Source: Cochliopodium minus
Lineage: Eukaryota; Discosea; Himatismenida; Cochliopodiidae
Assembly: GCA_024220525.1 (NCBI GenBank)
Contig: JAMYWO010000007.1
Span: 261,569-277,049, forward strand
Length of the DNA stretch: 15,481 nt
Direction: 5' to 3'
Shown here: positions 8,368 through 15,481 of the stretch, piece by piece
How the letters are laid out: every line of letters starts with the position of its first letter
How positions within the stretch are numbered: position 1 is the first letter of the stretch
Notes under the pieces: model-generated
What the model was told of the DNA's origin: nothing
The model's database searches: none
Seen by the model: the letters and a program-made list of their open reading frames with translations, nothing else
Position numbers and translations under genes: made by a program

Positions 8368-11300
8368 CTTCCTATCATTTGTTTGTATTCAGCTGTACTC
8401 AATACTTTGTTTCCCATTTTGGTCGAAGTAATTATGACTCTTCTTGCAGGCAAATTTACACCTAAAATTGTTTATATGGTAAATATTTTTGAAAAAGAAA
8501 GATCAATCCAATTCATTTATTACCTGCAGCAAGAGTAGAAGTACAAAACAAAATATTAATTTTTTTGGTGCTAAATGCTTCTTCTATTTCCTTTTTTTCA
8601 AAATTTGACATACCGCCTTTTATAAAATGAATTAATAAAAAACACTAATAATAAAAAAAATAATAGAAAATAATAAAACATTAATTAATAGAAAATAAAA
8701 ATAAATAATAAATAATAATATAAAATAAAAAATTAAATAATATTTAAAAGAGTTTTTTACTGTGGTGATATGCAACACCAAAAAGGACGGATTGTCTTAG
8801 GGGATGATCTTTGTGAATTCTCTCTAAATTATTTGCAATGACTTCTCTTATCTCTTTCATCAATTCCACATTGAAAATCTCCAAATACTCCTCTTCAGAA
8901 TAGATCTTTTCTATTATTCCCGAAACGTTCTTGCAGAGAGTTTCTGTTTGTTTCTTTGAAGGACAAAAAACAAGAACACAACTCTCTGTGATTACTTCCA
9001 TGCACAGTTCCAAAATATCTCCTCCATCTTCTTTAAATTTGCCAAGTTCTTTGATTTTATTATGTGTTCCTTTATAAAAAATAAAAAAAAAATATAAAAT
9101 AAAAAAAAAATAAAACATAAATAACAATAAATATTAAAAAATAAAAATAAAATAAAAAATAAAATAAAATATAAAAAAATTTAAAAAAAATAAAAAAATA
9201 TTTAAAGAATAAAAAAAAAAAGTAAATTTACCTCCTTCATAAATAAAACTCCCTAATTTGTAATGTTCTTTTAAAGGCACGGGCCTAAAATCGTAATGAA
9301 AGTGATGGCCACCCAGCCAATCAGAAAGTTCAGTGGGATTGTTGACGGTGGCAGACATGCCCAAGATCTGGATGTTGATCTGCTTCAAACCACTCAAATA
9401 CTTGACCTTGCTGCAAATAGTCTCAATGGTAGGACCTCTATAAGAATCGCCCAACATATGCATTTCATCAATGACAATTAACCCTAACTCGTTGATTCTC
9501 CCTTCTTGTATGAGACAGTTGACGTAGGCGCTAGCTTTTTCAATGGTGCACACTGCAATTCTGGCGTTTTTCTTTGGCGGCATCACTCCGTTGTTGGTGT
9601 AGTATCCTTCTACTTCTACGTTGTACTTTTTGCAGATCTTTTCGAGCCCGCTTGCTTTTTCGATGACGATGCTGATGAAAGGAACGACAAACAAGGCCTT
9701 CTTTTTTCTTTTCAAAACACATTTCAGTAAGCAAATTTCGGCAACCAACGTTTTACCTCCGCTTGTGGGCAAAGTATAGATCACATTCTCGTTGTTCACG
9801 ATGGAAGGCTGGTTAAGGAAATCATCTTGCCATTCGTAGAGCTGCTCGATTCTCTTCAACTCTAAATAATCTACTTTCACTTCATTGCTCAGCCCATAAA
9901 AACTTTCATCAGTACTGTTGTATTCGATGGTGCTTTTCTTAAAGGCGGGTTTGTAGTAACCTTTTTTGGGGTAGGCGTACTTGTTTTTCTTGAAGAATTT
10001 CGGGAAATTCCCTTTTTTTGGATGTTGTTTCTTGGGGGGAGGTGTGTTTCTGTTTGGAGAGGGGTGTGAAGAAGAACTTGAAGATAGAGAAGAAGACTCC
10101 ATATTTGTATCCATGTCGTCAAACAGATCATCTACTTCATCCAAATCCAACCCTTCATCGTCGAAAGGATTATAATCCTTCCGAGGAATTATCGGTTGTT
10201 GAATATTAGTATTGCTATTATTTACATTATTGTTATTATTTGTTTTGTTATCATTATTAGAATTGTTGTTATTTTTGTAAGGTTGATTAGATTTAGGATT
10301 AGAATGGGTTTGTGAATTGTTTGGTGGATTTTTAGTGAATTTAGATGTTTGTTTATTTGGGTGGGAAATATTCTTATTTATATTGTTATTTGTCTGTTTG
10401 ATTACATTATTCAAGTTACTCAAAGGAGGTACAGGCTTTAATACTTGTACAGGCTTTGAATTTTTGTTATTAATAACATCTTGAACAATGTTACTTACAT
10501 TATTTACATTATTAATTAAATTATTATTTACATCATTATTTACATTATTATTTACATTGCTTGTATTTACAAAATTATTACTATTACTTCCATTATTTAC
10601 ATCATTATTTCTATTTACAAAGTTTTTGTTATTATTGGTAACATTAATCTGAGGATTTATTTTATTCATATTACCAATGTTGCTGTTCTTATTTATATTC
10701 AAATTATCAACATTCTTATTTAATATAATTTCATTGTTACTATTATTAGGAGTGTTGTTGTTTGATTGAATATTACCATTTTTCTTTTGATCTAAATTAT
10801 TTACATTTATTTTACCAACTGTCTTCAAAGTCTGCACAGTAGTCTTGGTAGGAAGCATAGGTCTTTGTATATGCCCATTATTACTACTATTAATGTTATT
10901 ACTGTTATTAATATTAGGTACCGATTTAAAAGAAGGATTGTTTGTTTTTGTAGGAATATTTTTAATTTTTTGCACTGTATTTTTTACCACATTGTGATTG
11001 TTTATCACGTTATTATTAATATTATTATTAATACTATTATTTATGTTATTATTATTTATGTGATTTTTGATATCTTGTTTGAATCTATTTAGATTTTCAT
11101 TATCATTGTTATTTATATTCTCTCCTTTTATATTCTTCAAATTTTTCCCAGAATTATTTCTCTCTTCATTATTTCCCTCCATTTTCGATATCTGTTTATC
11201 CATCACTATCTCCTTTACATTATTCGTATCTTCTACTTTCAACATCTTTGATTTTAGATTTGATGATGTAGTTTCAAAACTTCTTTGCCTTATTAACTTT

Positions 11301-11650
11301 CTATTTGATTTTATATCCTCATTCTATTATTGATCAATAAGTAAATATAATTTTGATAGTGTAAATATCTCCTTATTATTTTATGGTGTTGATATATTTA
11401 CCGTTATCACGTGATTTTCATTATTTTCTTTATTCTGATTATATTGTTTGAATACAGGATTATTCTCTGGTATATTTTTTTGGATATTTTGCTTGACTAT
11501 CTGATTTTGGATTTGATTGGGAATACCTCCAAAATTTCTTCTTTGAAATGAAGAAGCATTATTATTATTATTGGTGTTATTATTTGTATTTTGGTTGTTT
11601 TTGTTGCTAAAATTCCTTCCAAAATTTGAATTCAGATTATTGAAATTCAT
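8368..11650 (-). pseudogene. HELQ/POLQ/Hel308-type DNA helicase, Asn-rich N terminus, truncated in motif VI
   Basis: Exons 11650-11402, 11323-9232, 9069-8761, 8616-8524 and 8461-8368 splice with GT-AG introns of 78, 162, 144 and 62 bp in a continuous frame of about 945 residues. The ATG at 11650 has an in-frame TAA four codons upstream. Residues 1 to about 470 are Asn-rich low complexity, followed by acidic, Ser-rich and Lys-rich patches. Helicase motifs follow: YEWQ, Walker A PTSGGKT (about 602-608), VVPFISIV, DEMHMLGD (motif II, about 702-709), MSAT (740-743), LVFCPSKKQTE (IV), GVAYHHSGMS, CTSTLAAGVNLPARRVII (V) and EYKQMIGR (VI start). The family continues with AGRAG and then winged-helix and ratchet domains; these are absent, and NFX1-type exons come next. 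HELQ-like enzymes unwind forked DNA 3' to 5' in replication-fork and crosslink repair; a copy cut in motif VI should be inactive. POLQ is the alternative, but no polymerase part is seen. Confidence 0.85.
10180..11250 (-). repeat. Poly-asparagine coding tracts in the helicase leader
   Basis: More than 300 residues of mostly Asn with scattered Ile, Val, Lys and Ser (NNNINNSINNN-type runs), encoded mainly by AAT/AAC. It is the largest simple-sequence coding block here and separates the short first exon, itself Asn-rich, from the helicase core. Such prion-like tracts are common in a few AT-rich eukaryote lineages and are absent from typical HELQ proteins. Confidence 0.8.
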
Positions 11651-11781
11651 ATCTTCCTTTTATGATAAGTTTTCTTATGATAGAAAATGAAATAATAATA
11701 TACCAATAAATCTTATATATGAAATATCCTATCCAATAGGTGATGAGAAATTTATATTCAACAATTTTTTTTTTATTTTTT
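11651..11781 (-). promoter_or_regulatory. Probable 5' region of the helicase gene
   Basis: A/T-rich sequence directly upstream of the helicase ATG at 11650, with no open frame of note. It contains TATATATG-like and ATAATAATATA-like segments on the minus strand that could serve as core promoter. No specific motif can be assigned. Confidence 0.25.
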
Positions 11782-11856
11782 ATAGAGTAGAAAAATCCAA
11801 TTTAGGACAAAAAAATCATTATTTGGAATACACCACATTTAGGAAGAAATTTGAAC
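11782..11856. repeat. 75-bp perfect direct repeat, copy 1
   Basis: Starts ATAGAGTAGAAAAATCCAAT and ends AGGAAGAAATTTGAAC. It is identical base for base to the last 75 bp of the window (15407-15481). The second copy runs off the end, so the repeat may be longer. Its start follows a T-rich tract here and unrelated sequence at the other copy. A plus-strand frame stays open through it and on to about 11918, but nothing is recognised. Confidence 0.9.
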
Positions 11857-12572
11857 AAATTAATAGAATTAAAAAAATTTTCAAAAGGCATTACCATCCA
11901 TTTCAATTGCCAAACTGATTTTATTCAAGAATCATTTTAAATATAATTTTGCTTCAAAAGATAATGGTACATTATATAAAAAAAATTGATGTACTCATAT
12001 CTCGAAAAATAATCAAAATTAAAATATATTTGAAATAGGATATCAAAGAATACATTTTAGGGGATTGCACTGCCGCTTCAGATTATTTGAATTGTTTACC
12101 AAACATTATTTATTTCCAATTTCATAAACATTTTTTTTTGATTAAAATAAATTATAAATTCCCATCAAAACAATAATCTCAATAAATCAAACATGATAGA
12201 TCAAAGTAAATCAATTTTGGGATGGTAATGGTTTTTTAAAAATTTGAATTTGTGATCAAGATTTAGATATTTTTTTAATTTAATTATTTTTCGATGAAAA
12301 GTTAATAAATTTTTTTAAATAAAAAAATTATTTTTGTGAAAAAGGAAATGTAAAAACATGATTTGTTGGATCAGAAAGGGAATCTCACAATTATTTAGTT
12401 TAAAAATGTAAACATTTGAGGAAATAAGACATGATTTTTTTGTTATAAGGCATGGTACAATATTGAAGTGGGATGTTTTGAGTCCCGTTCTCTTGAGTCC
12501 TCAAATACTTCACTTTTTTTATTTCACATCTTCAGATAAAATCTCTTTTTTAACTACGAAGACAGATAGAAA
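11857..12572. other. Non-coding A/T-rich intergenic stretch
   Basis: No long open frame, no RNA gene and no clear repeat is seen. Base composition is slightly less extreme than in the introns (for example about 12470-12530), and short pieces look as if they were once coding, but no family can be named. Confidence 0.4.
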
Positions 12573-12880
12573 TCAATAGAAATAGGAATAATTATGGCTT
12601 TGTTGAATTGGATATCCACTCCATTCCTTTTTAAGTTTAACATTTTGAAGGAAATCATGACTAATTATTGGTTTTTTTAAACTGGGGTAGTAAGATGTAT
12701 GTTCCTGTTTCAATTCCTCTTCAAAAATACATGATGTCTTTCTAAGATAATTTTTCTTTGTTTGTTGATTTTGTCACGGTTTGAACATGCAAACAGACTC
12801 CTCAACGATTGGAAAATCTGGATAGTGTCCAAAGAGTTAAAGGAGAATGTGGTCAAAATCATTGAAGCTTCAATTACATT
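12573..12880 (-). pseudogene. Possible broken coding remnant, unrecognised (F-box-like flavour)
   Basis: Two overlapping minus-strand frames look protein-like. One is open through 12862-12710 (ATG at 12862, about 50 residues) and holds SLDTIQIFQSLRSLFACSN, which resembles the Leu-rich start of F-box proteins only loosely. The other is open over 12773-12576 (66 codons) with a Lys/Glu/Tyr-rich sequence containing FEEELKQEH and KKEWSGYP. They are offset by one frame, so a single gene would need a frameshift or an unseen intron. Base composition is higher in G+C than the flanking introns. This is a weak call. Confidence 0.3.
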
Positions 12881-12884
12881 TTTT

Positions 12885-13075
12885 TTGTGTATTTTTATTT
12901 TTTATTTTTCATTTTTTATATTTTATTTTTTATTTTCCATTTTTTATTTTTTATTTTTCATTTTTTATTTTTCATTTTTCATTTTTTATTTTTTATTTTT
13001 TATTTCGTATTTTGTATTTTTTATTTTTTATTTTTTACTTTATTATTTTAAATTTTATTATTTATTTACCATATT
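12885..13075. repeat. TTTTTATTTTTCATTTT microsatellite
   Basis: About 140 bp of near-tandem TTTTTATTTTTCATTTT-type units, then further T-rich sequence. Open frames crossing it translate as long Phe/Tyr/Ile runs and are not genes. Read on the minus strand it begins with a GTAAATAAATA donor-like sequence at about 13072, so it may be an intron. Confidence 0.8.
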
Positions 13076-13098
13076 TTGTTGCTTTGGAGGTTCATCGT

Positions 13099-14895
13099 TT
13101 AACTCCGAAATGTATTATCTGATGGTCTTGTTTGAGTGAAATCATCAATTATTAGATCCCTTTGAAACAGAATTTCTTTTTTTGGGTGGAAGTAAAATAT
13201 CTGTTGTTTGATCAAAACTTTTTTTGAAAAGGATGATCCTTCAGATTCCTTCGGGAAGTGAGGACATTGCATAGTATATTTCATGTATTTTTCTTGTGAT
13301 ATCTAATTTTTTCTTGAAGTTATTTGTTTTTATGTTATTGGTTCCTGTTATTATTTTTGAATTACAAATGAGTTAGAAATATGGTCATTTGTCAAATAAT
13401 TTTTGGTTGTTTTAGAAAATTTGATAATCCATTAGTAGTATTTGGATTATTTTTTAAAAATATTTTTCTTATTAAAACAACGAGAAATAATTTTAAATCT
13501 TTATCTATGATTTATTAATATTTAATTTTAAACAAAAAAATTTCTTTTTTATTTTATGTTTTATTTTTATTTTATTTGTTTCATTTAATATAGAATTTAA
13601 TTTGTTTTATTATTTATTTATTTTATTTATTTTATTTTATTTTATTTAATATTTATTTTATTTATCAAATTTATTTTATTTATTTTATTCATTTTATTAT
13701 AAAATAAATAAAATAAATAAAATAAATAAAATAAATAAAATAAATTTTTATTTATTTTATTTATTTTTATTTTTACCTTTCTTTTTATATTTACTTATTC
13801 TCCTTGAAAAACTTGCGCTGTAGCAACCAAAATTGATTGGATTGATTTTGTACAATAAAGTAACAAGAGCGCTCACTGTGGAAAAAATCTCCATGTTAGA
13901 ATTCATGTAAAACCTTGAACAATCCAAATCAAATCCACCAATTACTTGATCTGGATCTAAAATAAAACAAAACCCAAACATAAATTATAAAATATAAAAT
14001 ATAAAATATAAAATATAAATATAAAATATAAAATTAAGAATAAGAATATAAAATAAATAAATATATGAAATCAAATTAAATTCAAATTTAGAAGAAAAAA
14101 AATTTCATTAAAAAATATAAAATATAAAATACAAATAAAATATAAAATATAAAAATAAAATATAAAATTTAAAATATCAAATATAAAATATAAAATCAAA
14201 TTAACTTTTAATTTTTGATAAAAACAAATTTTACTTTCATAAATTCTTTTTATTATTTGAATATTTGGCTTTTTAAAGGTAGTGTAACTGAATGATGTCT
14301 CTATCATCTCTTCTGTATTTATTTTTGGCCTACCTCCAATACAAAAAAAGTCATAGTCCCTTGGGTATTTACCTTGTATCATATCTATCACTGCACCTCC
14401 TTTTAAAGAATTAAAATAACAATTATATTCAAAAACGAAAATAAATGATATTGATAATTCATGAACAATTTTTTCACAAAAATTTATATATTATATTCAC
14501 AACATTTCTTTTCAAATTTAGCTGTTTATAATAAGATAATGGCAAAATATTTTACCAGCCAATATCAAATTGTTTTGATTCATCAATAATGAGATCAGTT
14601 CTGCATCGAAAAACATCTCGTTCTCATATACCTTAAGAAATGGATAATCAAGTTGCAATTTATATTTATTTCCATTATGTATGAATCTTCCCAATTTCAA
14701 TATCCTCCAATACATGCTCTTTCTGGAAAATTCTTGTAATATAATGCACAAATCAGATAATATTATTTTATTTTTCATCGTTTTAACTTCTTTCACTTCA
14801 TTTCGATGATTTTCAAAGAAGTTCTTTATATATTTCTCATTGTCTTTCTCATCTATGATCTCTTCGTCATCCACAAGATCAATATAAGTCTCCAT
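13099..14895 (-). CDS. Putative polymerase-beta-type nucleotidyltransferase-like protein (multi-exon)
   Basis: Exons 14895-14556, 14399-14235 and 13956-13777 splice in phase through GT-AG introns of 156 and 278 bp. A likely last exon is 13292-13099 (acceptor CACAAG, correct phase, ends in TAA), giving 292 residues. The ATG at 14895 has an in-frame TAA two codons upstream. Residues 1 to about 110 are acidic then mixed. Residues 112-130 read LAGG...DYD, with 12 residues between GG and the first Asp, and GFDLD follows at 176-180. This matches the hG[GS]x(9-13)DhD...hDh signature of the Pol-beta nucleotidyltransferase fold, where the three acids bind metal. The block GFDLDCS...SASFSRRISKYKKK also recalls an FDLDC-type protein family I know from large DNA viruses and some eukaryotes; that is from memory. 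The first three exons are well supported; the fourth is less sure. Substrate and cell role are unknown. Confidence 0.6.
13540..13776. repeat. A/T hairpin made of TTTAT and AAATA repeats
   Basis: A run of (TTTTATTTA)n at about 13600-13697 is followed by (AAATAAAATAAATA)n at about 13698-13745 and then by TTTATTTATTTTATTT again. The two arms around 13690 are complementary over about 45 bp, so the strand could fold into a long perfect A-T stem. On the minus strand it lies just inside the proposed third intron of the nucleotidyltransferase-like gene. Confidence 0.75.
13982..14215. repeat. AAAATATAAAATAT microsatellite in an intron
   Basis: Tandem and near-tandem ATAAAATATAAA units fill most of the intron between the second and third exons of the nucleotidyltransferase-like gene. 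It has no coding potential. Confidence 0.75.
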
Positions 14896-15406
14896 TTTTT
14901 ATTTTCAAAATATTAATAAAAAATTTATAGCAGAAAAAGAATGGAATGATCCCCAATTCATTTTCAATTATCATTTCTTGATTCGAATCGAATTTAAATT
15001 TTGTATACAAGCAAATATTTTCCATTTATAATAAAACATAAAAGATGGTCAAATGAAATGAATCCTAATTGTGATTATAAAAACCAAATCTTATATTTTG
15101 AGATTCACTTGCTCATAAATCAATAAACCATATAAAAATAAAAAAAATAATTCAAAAAGAATGATTACCATAAACATTTATAAACCTACAATTGAAGGAC
15201 TATCAAATATAAAGAATGGATAATCCATTCAATATATGAATATAAAGAATTCGACATAACATTTTATCCTCTAATTCTGAAGATATCATCAACCAAATAT
15301 TTGATTTTTGTCTTAATTTATCTTTGCAATAAAATTATATGAAATGAATAAAGAAGTTCTATCAGATTCCCAACTCCTGTTTGAATAAATTTTTTTACAA
15401 AGTTTA
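14896..15406. other. Upstream intergenic region, no gene seen
   Basis: A/T-rich sequence upstream of the minus-strand ATG at 14895. No open frame, RNA gene or clear element is visible. A short inverted match (GGATAATCCATT, about 15218) is too small to call. It should contain the promoter of the nucleotidyltransferase-like gene. Confidence 0.45.
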
Positions 15407-15481
15407 ATAGAGTAGAAAAATCCAATTTAGGACAAAAAAATCATTATTTGGAATACACCACATTTAGGAAGAAATTTGAAC
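15407..15481. repeat. 75-bp perfect direct repeat, copy 2, cut by the window edge
   Basis: Identical to 11782-11856. The match begins at 15407 and reaches the last base of the window, so its true length cannot be seen. If the window ends where a contig ends, this repeat is the likely reason assembly stopped. Confidence 0.9.

Noticed and set aside
8341-8538. A plus-strand membrane-like open frame of about 65 residues
   Set aside because: It overlaps the helicase motif V/VI exon and its intron on the minus strand; the hydrophobic look comes from A/T-rich intron sequence.
9506-10209. Several plus-strand and off-frame minus-strand open frames over the helicase core
   Set aside because: They overlap the helicase exon, which carries all ordered superfamily 2 motifs, and have no recognisable features of their own.
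12762-13139. Plus-strand open frame of about 125 residues with long Phe/Tyr/Ile runs
   Set aside because: Most of it is translated microsatellite (TTTTTATTTTTCATTT). It ignores the more protein-like minus-strand reading of the same DNA.
13982-14215. AAAATATAAAATAT array as an origin or telomere-like element
   Set aside because: It lies between two phase-matched splice sites and is of the same kind as other A/T intron filler in the window.
1-15481. CRISPR arrays, tRNA or rRNA genes
   Set aside because: No spaced palindromic repeats, no cloverleaf-forming sequence and no rRNA-like conserved blocks were seen; all repeats found are simple A/T arrays or transposon ends.

Overview
The window looks like nuclear DNA of an AT-rich unicellular eukaryote. 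The genes are split by GT-AG introns of roughly 50 to 280 bp made almost only of A/T runs. Donors are mostly GTAAA/GTAAT-like, UAA/UAG/UGA act as stops, and one protein carries long poly-asparagine tracts. There is no bacterial operon logic. Species cannot be fixed from the sequence; an AT-rich free-living or anaerobic protist, or an AT-rich fungus, would fit.

Left third (1-6950): two DNA transposons, one inside the other. A Tnp2/CACTA-like transposase gene on the minus strand (3' end at 250) has been cut about ten codons after its start by a second, complete-looking 4.36-kb element (about 2554-6917). That element has inverted terminal repeats of about 150 bp and carries one plus-strand gene, 2709-6743. 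A 48-nt intron, when removed, joins its two long open frames into a 1,328-residue DDE-type transposase. Removing the element restores one reading frame for the outer transposase. A single ambiguous base (n) sits exactly at each outer edge of the inner element.

Middle (7120-11650, minus strand): exons of a HELQ/POLQ/Hel308-type superfamily 2 helicase with a very Asn-rich N-terminal part. The helicase follows the family pattern perfectly through motifs I, Ia, II, III, IV and V and then breaks off inside motif VI (after QMIGR). The next exons, in the same orientation and about 100 bp on, belong to a different gene: six short exons of an NFX1-type Cys/His-rich zinc-finger protein, with no start and no end. 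The splice phase between the two does not match. This is either a rearrangement breakpoint, a decaying chimera, or a misassembly.

Right third (11650-15481): an intergenic stretch with a possible broken minus-strand coding remnant (about 12573-12880), then a minus-strand, multi-exon gene (14895 to about 13099). Its residues fit a polymerase-beta-type nucleotidyltransferase pattern (LAGG...DYD, then GFDLD). A 75-bp perfect direct repeat occurs at 11782-11856 and again at the very end of the window (15407-15481). Introns and spacers hold ATTTT/AAAAT microsatellites, including one large A/T hairpin.

Taken together, this looks like a transposon-rich, rearranged region in which two or three host genes are partly or wholly broken. 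The most distinctive items are the inner transposon with its spliced transposase and the helicase/NFX1 junction.
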